The notes: generated by a model not told the origin, from the sequence alone. Counted from the stretch's first letter, positions 36,869 through 45,262 are shown. The stretch is DNA of 64,000 nt from Bacteroides timonensis (GCF_000513195.1 NZ_CBVI010000048.1:46041-110040); one strand, 5' to 3'. Program-made: numbers and translations.

Positions 36869-39301
36869 ATGAAAGTAATAAAATTCGGCGGAACGTCCGT
36901 AGGTTCCGCGAACAGTATTTTGAGCGTAAAGAGAATTGTAGAAGCAGTAGAAGAACCGGTAATTGTGGTGGTTTCCGCACTGGGGGGCATCACAGACAAG
37001 CTGATAAACACGTCGAAAATGGCGGCTGCCGGTGATGCTGCTTACGAAAATGAGTTCCGTGAAATTGTTTACCGCCATGTGGAAATGATTAAAGAAGTGA
37101 TTCCCGCAGGTGAGGGGCAAGTGGAACTGCAACGCCAGATTGGTGAACTGCTCAATGAACTGAAAGATATTTTCCAGGGTATTTATCTGATAAAGGATCT
37201 TTCGCAAAAGACTTCCGATACGATTGTCAGCTATGGCGAGCGTTTATCATCCATTATCGTTGCAGAGTTGACGGGAGCCAAATGGTTTGATTCACGCAAG
37301 TTTATCAAAACTGAAAAGAAGCACTCCAAGTATGTATTGGATACTGAGTTGACGAATGAACTGATTCGTGAAACATTCAGCACTTTGCCGAAGCGTGCAC
37401 TGGTGCCGGGGTTCATCTCTACTGATAAGGTGACGGGAGATGTTACGAACCTGGGGCGTGGTGGTTCCGATTATACAGCTTCGGTTATTGCGGCGGCATT
37501 GGATGCTGACCAATTGGAAATCTGGACGGATGTGGATGGTTTCATGACTGCCGATCCGCGTGTGATTTCTACCGCTTATACCATTAACGAACTGAGTTAT
37601 GTAGAGGCAACGGAGCTTTGTAATTTCGGTGCCAAGGTAGTATATCCGCCGACTATTTATCCGGTTTGCCACAAGAATATTCCTATTTTAATAAAGAATA
37701 CATTCAATCCCGAAGGAACGGGAACGATTATCAAGCAGGAAGTATCTGATCCGCGCACGAAAGCGATTAAAGGTATTTCTTCTATCAATGATACCAGTCT
37801 GATTACTGTGCAGGGTCTAGGTATGGTAGGTGTGATTGGTGTGAACTACCGCATCTTCAAGGCGTTGGCGAAGAATGGCATCAGTGTGTTCCTTGTATCT
37901 CAGGCTTCTTCGGAGAACTCAACGTCTATCGGTGTGCGTAATGCGGATGCCGACCTGGCTTGTGAAGTGCTGAACGAGGAATTTGCCAAAGAGATTGAAA
38001 TGGGAGAGATCTCACCGATACAGGCAGAGAAGAACCTGGCTACGGTAGCTATTGTAGGTGAAAATATGAAGCATACCCCGGGTATTGCCGGAAAGCTGTT
38101 CGGTACGTTGGGACGTAACGGTATCAATGTAATAGCTTGTGCCCAAGGTGCTTCGGAAACGAATATCTCATTTGTAGTGGATTTCAAATCATTGCGTAAA
38201 TCATTGAACGTTATCCATGACTCATTCTTCCTGTCGGAATACCAGGTACTGAACCTCTTTATTTGTGGTATCGGTACGGTGGGTGGCAGCCTGGTGGAAC
38301 AAATCCGTTGTCAACAGCAGAAGTTGATGATGGAGAATGGATTGAAGCTACATATTGTGGGTATCGCTGACGCTGACCGGGCTATGTTTAGCCGTGAAGG
38401 CTTCGATCTGACGGATTTCCGTGCAGAACTGGCAGAGAAGGGTAAACCGAGTACGCTGGAAACTTTGCGTGATGAGATTATCGGTATGAATATCTTCAAC
38501 TCGGTATTTGTAGACTGTACGGCAAGTGCGGCAGTTGCTTCCTTGTATAAAGACTTGTTGTTACACAACGTTTCTGTAGTGGCTGCCAATAAAATTGCTG
38601 CTTCTTCGGAATATGAGAACTACCGTGAATTGAAACAGATCGCCCGTCAGCGTGGTGTGAAGTACCTTTTTGAAACGAATGTGGGTGCGGGACTTCCGAT
38701 TATCAATACGATCAATGACCTTATCCATAGTGGTGACAAGATATTGAAGATTGAAGCTGTACTGAGTGGCACGCTGAACTATATCTTTAATAAGATCAGT
38801 GCGGATATTCCTTTCAGCAAGACCATCAAGATGGCGCAGGAAGAGCGTTACTCCGAACCGGATCCGCGTATCGACCTGAGTGGCAAGGACGTTATCCGTA
38901 AACTGGTGATCCTGGCACGTGAAGCCGGTTACAGACTGGAACAGTCGGATGTAGAAAAGAACCTGTTCGTGCCCGATGATTTCTTTGAAGGTTCACTGGA
39001 TGATTTCTGGAAGAAAGTGCCGAGTCTGGATGCGGACTTCGAAGCCCGTCGCGAGGTACTGGAAGCTGAGAACAAGCATTGGCGTTTTGTTGCTAAACTG
39101 GAGAATGGCAAAGCATCAGTCGGCCTGCAGGAAGTGGGTGTAAACCATCCGTTCTATGGTCTGGAAGGTAGCAACAATATCATTCTGCTGACTACGGAAC
39201 GTTATAAAGAATATCCGATGATGATACAAGGATACGGTGCCGGTGCCGGAGTGACGGCGGCAGGTGTATTTGCGGATATCATGAGTATTGCAAATGTTTA
39301 A
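36869..39301 (+). CDS. thrA: Bifunctional aspartate kinase / homoserine dehydrogenase
   Basis: 810 residues, the size of E. coli ThrA. Aspartokinase domain at 1-290 (KFGGTSVGSANS, GRGGSDYTASVIAAAL), two ACT domains at about 310-455 (MVGVIGVNYRIFKALAKNGI, GIAGKLFGTLGRNGINVIACAQGASETNISF), and homoserine dehydrogenase from about 465 (FICGIGTVGGSLVEQI, AANKIAASSEYENY, LSGTLNYIFN). It makes both aspartyl phosphate and homoserine, the branch point to threonine and to MetA. First structural gene of thrA-apgM-thrC; the ACT domains suggest feedback inhibition by threonine. Confidence 0.97.
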   Translation: MKVIKFGGTSVGSANSILSVKRIVEAVEEPVIVVVSALGGITDKLINTSKMAAAGDAAYENEFREIVYRHVEMIKEVIPAGEGQVELQRQIGELLNELKDIFQGIYLIKDLSQKTSDTIVSYGERLSSIIVAELTGAKWFDSRKFIKTEKKHSKYVLDTELTNELIRETFSTLPKRALVPGFISTDKVTGDVTNLGRGGSDYTASVIAAALDADQLEIWTDVDGFMTADPRVISTAYTINELSYVEATELCNFGAKVVYPPTIYPVCHKNIPILIKNTFNPEGTGTIIKQEVSDPRTKAIKGISSINDTSLITVQGLGMVGVIGVNYRIFKALAKNGISVFLVSQASSENSTSIGVRNADADLACEVLNEEFAKEIEMGEISPIQAEKNLATVAIVGENMKHTPGIAGKLFGTLGRNGINVIACAQGASETNISFVVDFKSLRKSLNVIHDSFFLSEYQVLNLFICGIGTVGGSLVEQIRCQQQKLMMENGLKLHIVGIADADRAMFSREGFDLTDFRAELAEKGKPSTLETLRDEIIGMNIFNSVFVDCTASAAVASLYKDLLLHNVSVVAANKIAASSEYENYRELKQIARQRGVKYLFETNVGAGLPIINTINDLIHSGDKILKIEAVLSGTLNYIFNKISADIPFSKTIKMAQEERYSEPDPRIDLSGKDVIRKLVILAREAGYRLEQSDVEKNLFVPDDFFEGSLDDFWKKVPSLDADFEARREVLEAENKHWRFVAKLENGKASVGLQEVGVNHPFYGLEGSNNIILLTTERYKEYPMMIQGYGAGAGVTAAGVFADIMSIANV

Positions 39302-39302
39302 A

Positions 39303-39397
39303 GATTTATGATTTATAATTTATGCGTGTTGCATTTTATTGTAAAGTGTTATTCCGCATTCATAGGTTATAAATCATAAATCATAAATCATAAATTT
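39303..39397. repeat. Palindromic heptamer element (ATAAATC type) between thrA and apgM
   Basis: Left arm 39303-39324 (GATTTATGATTTATAATTTATG) is the inverse of right arm 39368-39397, which has four ATAAATC-type heptamers in tandem. On the minus strand the centre contains TGCGGAATAACACTTTAC, alignable with TGCGGTATATAGTGTAGC in the metA-U32 element. It fills the gap ahead of apgM. Confidence 0.75.
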
Positions 39398-39398
39398 A

Positions 39399-40709
39399 AT
39401 GAAACATATAATCATATTAGGCGATGGAATGGCGGATTGGCCTGTGGAGTCATTGGGCGGTAAGACGCTGATGCAATATGCCAAGACGCCTTATATGGAT
39501 AAACTGGCGAGCATGGGGCGTACAGGACGGTTGAAGACTGTTGCCGACGGTTTCCATCCCGGTAGTGAGGTAGCGAATATGTCTGTTCTGGGCTATGACC
39601 TGCCGAAAGTTTATGAAGGACGAGGACCTCTGGAAGCTGCCAGCATCGGTGTAGATCTGAAACCGGGCGAGATGGCAATGCGTTGTAACATCATTTGCAT
39701 TGAAGGCGATCATATTAAAAACCATTCTGCCGGGCACATCACAACGGAAGAAGCCGATGTATTGGTGAAGTACTTGCAGGAACATCTGGGTAATGAACGG
39801 GTGTGTTTCCACACAGGTGTTCAGTACCGTCATTTATTGGTGATCAAAGGTGGAGATAAGCGTATTGATTGTACGCCACCGCACGATGTGCCGTTGAAAC
39901 CTTTCCGACCGTTACTGGTGAAAGCTACAAGTGAGTCAGCTACAGGTGACGAGCTACAAGCTACAAGTGCTATGCAGGATGATAGCGCAGCCCACTCGTC
40001 ACCTATAGCTGGCAGCTCGTCGCTTGCTCCCCTGACTCCGCAACAAACCGCTGATTTGATTAATGACCTTATCCTGCGTTCGCAGGAGCTTTTGAAAAAT
40101 CATCCGTTGAATCAGAAGCGAATGGCGGAAGGGAAAGACCCGGCTAATAGTATTTGGCCCTGGAGTCCCGGATATCGTCCTAAAATGGAACGTTTGTCTG
40201 ATAAGTTCCCACAAGTGAAACGGGGGGCAGTAATTTCTGCTGTAGACTTGATCAATGGTATCGGATATTATGCGGACTTGCGTCGCCTGACAGTGGAAGG
40301 TGCAACGGGCCTGTATGATACCAATTATGAAAATAAAGTGGCTGCCGCACTGGAAGCCCTGAAGACGGATGATTTTGTCTATCTGCATATCGAAGCCAGC
40401 GATGAGGCCGGACATGAAGGGAATGTGGATTTAAAACTTCTGACGATCGAGAATCTGGATAGCCGTGCTGTAGGTCCTATATATGAAGCCGTGAAAGATT
40501 GGGAGGAACCGGTAGCTATTGCCGTATTGCCCGATCATCCTACTCCATGTGAGCTTCGCACACATACCAATGAACCGATCCCTTTCTTCATCTGGTATCC
40601 GGGTATCGAACCGGATAGTGTACAGACCTTTGATGAAGCGTCTGTTTGCGAAGGAAGTTACGGATTATTGAAGGAAGATGAGTTTATTAATGAATTTATG
40701 AAAAGCTGA
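39399..40709 (+). CDS. apgM: Cofactor-independent phosphoglycerate mutase-type protein (ApgM family)
   Basis: 436 residues of the alkaline-phosphatase-superfamily ApgM group: MKHIIILGDGMADWP holds the metal-binding Asp, GSEVANMSVLGYD the Ser nucleophile region, and EASDEAGHEG and AVLPDHPTPC the other metal ligands. In thr operons these proteins are often read as a homoserine-kinase-like enzyme, and no separate thrB is present here, so it may supply O-phosphohomoserine for ThrC (inference). Residues about 176-209 are encoded by a palindromic repeat (39924-40030) and look like an insertion. Confidence 0.88.
   Translation: MKHIIILGDGMADWPVESLGGKTLMQYAKTPYMDKLASMGRTGRLKTVADGFHPGSEVANMSVLGYDLPKVYEGRGPLEAASIGVDLKPGEMAMRCNIICIEGDHIKNHSAGHITTEEADVLVKYLQEHLGNERVCFHTGVQYRHLLVIKGGDKRIDCTPPHDVPLKPFRPLLVKATSESATGDELQATSAMQDDSAAHSSPIAGSSSLAPLTPQQTADLINDLILRSQELLKNHPLNQKRMAEGKDPANSIWPWSPGYRPKMERLSDKFPQVKRGAVISAVDLINGIGYYADLRRLTVEGATGLYDTNYENKVAAALEALKTDDFVYLHIEASDEAGHEGNVDLKLLTIENLDSRAVGPIYEAVKDWEEPVAIAVLPDHPTPCELRTHTNEPIPFFIWYPGIEPDSVQTFDEASVCEGSYGLLKEDEFINEFMKS
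39924..40030. repeat. Palindromic heptamer element in frame inside apgM
   Basis: GCTACAA-type heptamers on the left (GCTACAAG, GTGACGAGCTACAAGCTAC) are inverted on the right (TATAGCTGGCAGCTCGTCGC), around a centre TATGCAGGATGATAGCGCAG. It translates to a Ser/Ala-rich segment including AMQDDSAAHSSPIAGS. The matching segment in thrC reads TVQHDSAAHSSLVAGS, in the same frame. Confidence 0.85.
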
Positions 40710-40711
40710 TT

Positions 40712-42079
40712 ATGAAATATTACAGTACCAACAAACAAGCTCCCGACGCCAGTCTGGAAGAAGCCGTAGTGAAGGGACTTGCTGCCGACAAAGGACTTTT
40801 CATGCCATATAGCATTAAACCTTTGCCACAAGATTTTTATGATAGTATCGATACTCTTTCTTTTCAGGAGATTGCCTATCGCGTAGCCGATGCTTTCTTT
40901 GGGGAAGATGTACCTGCCGAAACATTGAAACAAATCGTTTACGATACATTGAATTTTGATGTTCCTTTGGTGAAGGTGACGGAAGATATTTATTCACTCG
41001 AACTTTTCCATGGCCCGACGCTTGCTTTCAAAGATGTGGGCGGACGTTTCATGGCCCGTCTTTTAGGATACTTCATCAGAAAAGAAGGTAAGAAACAAGT
41101 CAATGTCTTGGTTGCCACTTCCGGTGATACGGGAAGTGCGGTAGCTAATGGTTTCCTCGGTGTGGAGGGTATTCATGTATATGTGCTTTATCCTAAAGGG
41201 AAAGTCAGCGAAATACAGGAGAAACAATTTACGACTCTCGGACAGAATATCACGGCCCTTGAGATAGACGGTACATTCGATGATTGCCAGGCGTTGGTGA
41301 AATCTGCCTTTATGGATAAGGAACTGAATGAGCATCTGCAACTGACCAGTGCCAATTCCATTAATGTAGCACGCTTCTTACCGCAGGCTTTCTATTACTT
41401 CTATGCTTATGCTCAACTGAAGAAAGCTACGAGTGACAAGCTACGGGCTACAAGTACTGTGCAGCATGACAGCGCAGCTCACTCGTCACTGGTAGCTGGT
41501 AGCTTGTCACCGGTTATCTGTGTTCCGAGCGGTAACTTTGGAAATATCACTGCCGGATTGTTTGGTAAACGTATGGGATTGCCTGTGAAGCGTTTCATTG
41601 CTGCCAATAACCGTAACGATATCTTCTATCAATATTTGCAAACCGGAGTTTATACTCCACGTCCTTCTATCGCTACCATTGCCAATGCTATGGATGTGGG
41701 CGATCCGAGTAACTTTGCGCGTGTGTTCGATCTTTATGGAGGCAGTCATGCGGCCATTTCTGCTGAAATCAGTGGTACCACTTATACCAATGAACAGATT
41801 GCCGAAACGATGCGTGAGACGTGGAAAGAATGTCATTACCTGCTTGACCCGCATGGTGCCTGCGGTTTTCGTGCACTGAAAGAAGGATTGAAATCCGGTG
41901 AAACTGGCGTTTTCCTGGAGACGGCACATCCGGCAAAATTCCTCGAAACCGTAGAAGGTATAATCGGCGAAACCGTAGAGATTCCTGCGAAACTGAAAGC
42001 TTTTATGCAGGGTGAAAAGCAAAGCCTGTCGATGACAAAGGAATTTGCTGACTTCAAGAAGTACTTGATGTCACTGTAA
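40712..42079 (+). CDS. thrC: Threonine synthase
   Basis: 455 residues, about 20-25 longer than usual. PLP-enzyme motifs: GPTLAFKDVG with the Schiff-base Lys near 107, VATSGDTGSAVANGF for phosphate binding, SANSINVARFLPQ and VPSGNFGNITAGLFGKRMG. It converts O-phosphohomoserine to threonine. The extra length is explained by a palindromic element coding residues about 239-266, placed between AYAQLKK and VICVPSGN, two strongly conserved stretches. The ATG follows the apgM stop by 2 bases. Confidence 0.96.
   Translation: MKYYSTNKQAPDASLEEAVVKGLAADKGLFMPYSIKPLPQDFYDSIDTLSFQEIAYRVADAFFGEDVPAETLKQIVYDTLNFDVPLVKVTEDIYSLELFHGPTLAFKDVGGRFMARLLGYFIRKEGKKQVNVLVATSGDTGSAVANGFLGVEGIHVYVLYPKGKVSEIQEKQFTTLGQNITALEIDGTFDDCQALVKSAFMDKELNEHLQLTSANSINVARFLPQAFYYFYAYAQLKKATSDKLRATSTVQHDSAAHSSLVAGSLSPVICVPSGNFGNITAGLFGKRMGLPVKRFIAANNRNDIFYQYLQTGVYTPRPSIATIANAMDVGDPSNFARVFDLYGGSHAAISAEISGTTYTNEQIAETMRETWKECHYLLDPHGACGFRALKEGLKSGETGVFLETAHPAKFLETVEGIIGETVEIPAKLKAFMQGEKQSLSMTKEFADFKKYLMSL
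41426..41510. repeat. Palindromic heptamer element in frame inside thrC
   Basis: Left arm GAGTGACAAGCTACGGGCTA (from 41431) is the inverse of the right arm GTAGCTGGTAGCTTGTCAC (41492-41510) at most positions. The centre is GTGCAGCATGACAGCGCAGC. Heptamer variants GCTACGA, GTGACAA, GCTACGG and GCTACAA make up the left arm. Confidence 0.87.
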
Positions 42080-42141
42080 CAGCAGGGTATGAAATGTTTG
42101 TAGTGGTAATACAGTCTTGAAAGCTGAGGAATACATACTGA

Positions 42142-42167
42142 GGAGAGGCTATTGCTTCTCCTTTTTT
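42142..42167 (+). terminator. Rho-independent terminator of the thr operon
   Basis: Stem GGAGAGGC-tatt-GCTTCTCC (8 pairs, one G-T) followed by six T, 62 bases after the thrC stop. Confidence 0.85.
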
Positions 42168-42170
42168 GTA

Positions 42171-42695
42171 TTATATTATTGCATTACACTTATATTGTGA
42201 TATGTCAATAATCGGAAGTTTACTTCCTGCCTTATTTACGGCTTGCATAAAGTTCATACATTCTGATATCGTCATTTTTTTTCTGTAATACGCATAATAT
42301 AAAAAATCAAGTGTTGTCAGATAAGTTATATTGTTTCTGGAACAATATTCTTTTATATCTTTTAAATTGCTACTACCCAAAACGTCTTGATTTTCCCGAC
42401 AATAAATCATGCACGCGCTTTCTCCTTTACCTAATGTTCTTTGCAACTGAAAGTATTCTCTTATAGATTCTCCTTTAGGTAAAAATGCCTCTTTCTTTAT
42501 TTTAGGAATATAAAGGAGGTAATTATCTATAAAGTCTTTGGTTTTTGAGTTTCTTGAAATCTCATTGTAGACTACATCTAATATAAGGAGTTCGTATTCA
42601 GGGAATATTTCCGGTAGTAACGAAAAATATTCTGCCTCCATAAAGTGAATGATTACATCAGCATCGAGCACTATCTTCGTTTTCTTGCATCCCAT
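42171..42695 (-). CDS. PIN-domain-like protein
   Basis: 174 residues with a PIN-type nuclease pattern: KIVLDADVIIHF (first Asp), LDVVYNEISRN, GKGESACMIYC (central Glu) and a C-terminal SSNLKDIKEYC with an Asp. This makes a Mg-dependent RNase likely, as in toxin-antitoxin pairs. It overlaps the end of the ImmA/IrrE gene by 38 bases, which in turn overlaps an XRE regulator, so the three form one unit. Its stop lies just beyond the thr terminator. The toxin role is inferred. Confidence 0.72.
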   Translation of the reverse strand: MGCKKTKIVLDADVIIHFMEAEYFSLLPEIFPEYELLILDVVYNEISRNSKTKDFIDNYLLYIPKIKKEAFLPKGESIREYFQLQRTLGKGESACMIYCRENQDVLGSSNLKDIKEYCSRNNITYLTTLDFLYYAYYRKKMTISECMNFMQAVNKAGSKLPIIDISQYKCNAII

Positions 42696-43392
42696 TGATA
42701 TTGATTTTATGGAGTAATTCTAAATAGTGGCCTTCTGAAATTTTGTCCTGTTCAAATAAACAACGGGCTTTTTCACCAAAATCACCGATAACTAATCCTT
42801 CGTTTGCAGGTTCATATAAAGCAATATCGTACCCAAAGCATCTGGCCGAATGTTTTACTCCGATTTCAGCTAAATGAGAGCGAGTAGTTTCTGTTATTAA
42901 TTTCATGTTAAGCAGTCTATATAATAAAGCTGTTCGGGAAACAGAAAAGTAATGCTCTAATTTTAAAATGGTTGCAATTGATATATTGCTAGTGCTTAGT
43001 TCTTTTTCCGGAATAAGTTGGAATATTCCGGACTCCGGCATCAATAAGGAAGAAGCGAACATATCTGCGCTTTGTTCTATCGGATCTTTTCCGGAACCGG
43101 GGTTGCATTTATGCGGTGTTGGCCTTTCTTCTATGTAGAGATGATATAACTCATGAGCTATTGTAAAATGCTGTCTTCCCCGTGGCTGGTTGGAATTAAT
43201 CAACATAAAACGGTGTTCGGAAGCATCTTTCAGGCACATGCCGGAAAAGTTTTCTGATAAAGGTTTAAAAACAGTAAGGATATTCAGTTTCAGAAGCAGA
43301 CTCTTTAAGGTAATAGCTTCGGAGGTACTAAGTCCGTTATCCATACGAAATTCTGAAACTTGTTTTTCTATGATAAATTTATTAGGCTTCAT
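42658..43392 (-). CDS. ImmA/IrrE-family metallopeptidase
   Basis: 244 residues with the zinc-protease motif HFTIAHELYHLYIEE (HExxH) near residue 85 and a downstream ADMFASSLLMPE that supplies the third ligand region, both standard for COG2856. Such proteins cleave or regulate a partner XRE repressor, as in ICEBs1 ImmA/ImmR. The XRE gene overlaps its start by 11 bases and a PIN gene overlaps its end, so the cassette order is XRE-ImmA-PIN. Confidence 0.88.
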   Translation of the reverse strand: MKPNKFIIEKQVSEFRMDNGLSTSEAITLKSLLLKLNILTVFKPLSENFSGMCLKDASEHRFMLINSNQPRGRQHFTIAHELYHLYIEERPTPHKCNPGSGKDPIEQSADMFASSLLMPESGIFQLIPEKELSTSNISIATILKLEHYFSVSRTALLYRLLNMKLITETTRSHLAEIGVKHSARCFGYDIALYEPANEGLVIGDFGEKARCLFEQDKISEGHYLELLHKININGMQENEDSARC

Positions 43393-43732
43393 TTTGAGCG
43401 ATGCGTTCCATTTTAAGGTAGGACTTTACGATATCTTTAAAATTAGCAATTTCCTTCAAATCATTTTCTTCCAAATCAGAGATTCTGAAAGCTGTAGCCA
43501 ATATTTCGTTATCCGTTTGAATGTTATCTTCAAACAATATATAAGGTTCGCATCCAAATAGATTTGAAATATTTTCCAGAATAGTATATGGTACTTCTCT
43601 TACCCCTCCTTCATAATTGCTATAAGTGGAGCGCTCTATGCCAATTGATTTGGCTACCTGCTCTTGCGTAAACCCGGATGATTCTCTGATTTTTTTTAGG
43701 TTTTCTCCGATAATTTGATTAACTGTTTTCAT
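43382..43732 (-). CDS. XRE-family helix-turn-helix regulator
   Basis: 116 residues; HTH at 8-62 (ENLKKIRESSGFTQEQVAKS, GIERSTYSNYEGG), with a C-terminal extension rich in Asp/Glu. First gene of the XRE-ImmA-PIN cassette. Its start has a strong Shine-Dalgarno AAAAGGAGGT 5 bases upstream, uncommon in Bacteroides and a hint of foreign origin. A promoter motif lies at 43757-43764. Confidence 0.9.
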   Translation of the reverse strand: MKTVNQIIGENLKKIRESSGFTQEQVAKSIGIERSTYSNYEGGVREVPYTILENISNLFGCEPYILFEDNIQTDNEILATAFRISDLEENDLKEIANFKDIVKSYLKMERIAQNEA

Positions 43733-43756
43733 GGATACCTCCTTTTATTTCTGTGG

Positions 43757-43764
43757 CAAAATTA
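43757..43764 (-). promoter_or_regulatory. Candidate promoter of XRE cassette
   Basis: TAATTTTG on the minus strand fits TAnnTTTG, 25 bases before the XRE start. Confidence 0.5.
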
Positions 43765-43847
43765 CGTTTATTCTGTGATATATACAAATAATGCCACAAT
43801 AAGTTCATTTATTACTATGATCTTTTTTTATTTAATTTTTATACCCT

Positions 43848-43941
43848 GTCGACAAGTTGTCAATTCCTTGTCGACAAGAAGTTAGGAGTTTGTTAACAAG
43901 AAGTTAACTCCTTGTCGACAGGAAGTTAACTTCTTGTAAGT
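43848..43941. repeat. 22-bp periodic array (TGTCGACAAG / AAGTTAACTT units)
   Basis: TGTCGAC at 43848, 43870 and 43914, TGTTAAC at 43892 and TGTAA at 43936: five marks spaced exactly 22 bases. Between them lie AAGTTAACTT-type half units, so each 22-base period holds two short palindromes. It ends about 45 bases beyond the stop of the DUF4373 gene and lies ahead of the XRE promoter. Confidence 0.88.
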
Positions 43942-43984
43942 GGCTGATAATCAGTGTTTGTTTTTACTCTTGATTTCCGGCTTT

Positions 43985-44845
43985 TTACCCCTGTTTTCGC
44001 GCCTTGCTCAATGCCGCGATGAGATACTTCCCGTTATTGTTTACCACAGTCCACTTGGTGTTATGTATTATTCTCCATATCTCATTTCCCAAGCGACCGT
44101 AATCGGACAGCTTTAATATTGCTTTTATGTCGTCCGGGTCTTTGATATGCAGTTCGTCCAGTGAAAGCAGCAGGCATTCCAGATTATGGGTGTTCCTGTT
44201 GTAAACGTACCCCGGAAATTTGATAAAAGAATATTTCCTCCATATCCCAACGTCCTCCCCCGGCGGGGGAGTTAGAGGGGGGAGTTCTCTATTTTCCTCT
44301 ACTATGCTATACTCTACTCTGCTTTGTCCGGAATTGTCTGCATTTTCGGTTGTGCCGGCTGCATCCTGTATGCAATTCTGTGTATTTTGCGTACAGTCCG
44401 TTTCTTTGCCACCCTTATCACCTCTATCACCTTTATCACCCTTTTCATCTTCTGTTTTCACCAAAATGTAGGGCAGGGAGGTTATCTCCCCCCTTTTCCT
44501 ACGTTTTGTAGCCTCCAACCACACTTTCTGAATCTCAATAGATGTCAGTACCTGATGTTTCTCGTAACTCTCTTTGTCGAAGAAGCCTTTTTCTACAAGA
44601 ATATCCACGATACCCTGCATTTCCTCTTCGTTTACGTCTTTTCCCGCCTTATTGGTGAAGAGCGTGCATTGCTCTTCACCCCATTGCAGGTAATAACCGT
44701 TTTCCTTGTATATTTTGCATAGCAGTTTCATTGCTATCGCTATGCCTTTCATTCCGAACTTAGCCTCTATCAGCCCCATGTATATCTCGTCAAATAGTAC
44801 CACTGATATGGGATAATATTGTATCCCTCCATACGTCATTGCCAT
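43985..44845 (-). CDS. DUF4373 (Lin1244/Lin1753-like) protein
   Basis: From the ATG at 44845 (286 residues), the N-terminal 110 residues match DUF4373, found at the start of phage and plasmid replication or DnaD-like proteins: DEIYMGLIEAKFGMKGIAIA, LLCKIYKENGYYLQWGEE, LVEKGFFDKESYEK. A low-complexity Asp/Gly/Lys segment (DEKGDKGDRGDKGGK) follows, and then an alpha-helical end. An upstream frame to 44911 adds a repetitive Lys/Phe run (KIKFKLKFNFKLK) and is probably not translated. Role unknown; such genes commonly sit beside Bacteroides capsule loci. Confidence 0.7.
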   Translation of the reverse strand: MAMTYGGIQYYPISVVLFDEIYMGLIEAKFGMKGIAIAMKLLCKIYKENGYYLQWGEEQCTLFTNKAGKDVNEEEMQGIVDILVEKGFFDKESYEKHQVLTSIEIQKVWLEATKRRKRGEITSLPYILVKTEDEKGDKGDRGDKGGKETDCTQNTQNCIQDAAGTTENADNSGQSRVEYSIVEENRELPPLTPPPGEDVGIWRKYSFIKFPGYVYNRNTHNLECLLLSLDELHIKDPDDIKAILKLSDYGRLGNEIWRIIHNTKWTVVNNNGKYLIAALSKARKQG

Positions 44846-44904
44846 AACTTTTAATTTGAAATTGAATTTTAACTTGAACTTGATTTTGAACCTGATTTTT
44901 TTAA

Positions 44905-44920
44905 TTGTCAACTGTCAATT
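44905..44920. repeat. Short direct repeat, left copy
   Basis: TTGTCAACTGTCAATT; the same 16 bases recur at 45304-45319, on the other side of the small gene. The repeat overlaps that gene's stop codon. Confidence 0.7.
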
Positions 44921-45262
44921 AATCGGTCTCCATTCCAGAAAATTCTCCAATTGGAAACTTCTCCATGCGTGCAGGTCTACATCCCAATATACGATGTGTC
45001 CTTCTATACGCTTTATGTCGTATTTCAGATGGAAACTATTTTCGTAGGGTAGAAGAGTCGCTTTCACGAATCGGAATGTTCCGTCCTGTTTGTAGTATGC
45101 TACGAGTGCATATCCGTACTGCATGTAGTCGATGAGGCTTTCGATCCTGTCTGTCATCCATTGTGCTGCGTCTTCCGTATAAGCCTTTTCGAGCATGATA
45201 CGTATCTTCCATCTCTTTTTGAGTGCTTCGTGGAGTGAAGCGGTCTTTTTTCGCTTTTTCAT
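44915..45262 (-). CDS. Small protein resembling SH3-barrel-fold DUF2693 family
   Basis: 115 residues. The N-terminus is basic (MKKRKKTASLHEALKKRWKI) and the second half, YALVAYYKQDGTFRFVKATL, resembles the 'K.DGs.R.a.GTL' pattern of DUF2693-type SH3-barrel proteins of Bacteroides accessory regions. The gene is bracketed by direct copies of TTGTCAACTGTCAATT (44905-44920, which contains its stop, and 45304-45319). Family call is tentative. Confidence 0.5.
   Translation of the reverse strand: MKKRKKTASLHEALKKRWKIRIMLEKAYTEDAAQWMTDRIESLIDYMQYGYALVAYYKQDGTFRFVKATLLPYENSFHLKYDIKRIEGHIVYWDVDLHAWRSFQLENFLEWRPIN

Noticed and set aside
43848..43941. CRISPR array at the 22-bp repeats (also at 8701-8790 and 31640-31771)
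   Set aside because: Units are contiguous, palindromic and imperfect, with no unique spacers and no cas genes nearby.
44846..44911. Lys/Phe-rich N-terminal extension of the DUF4373 protein
   Set aside because: It arises from a low-complexity AT repeat, and the family starts at MTYGG-like sequence downstream.
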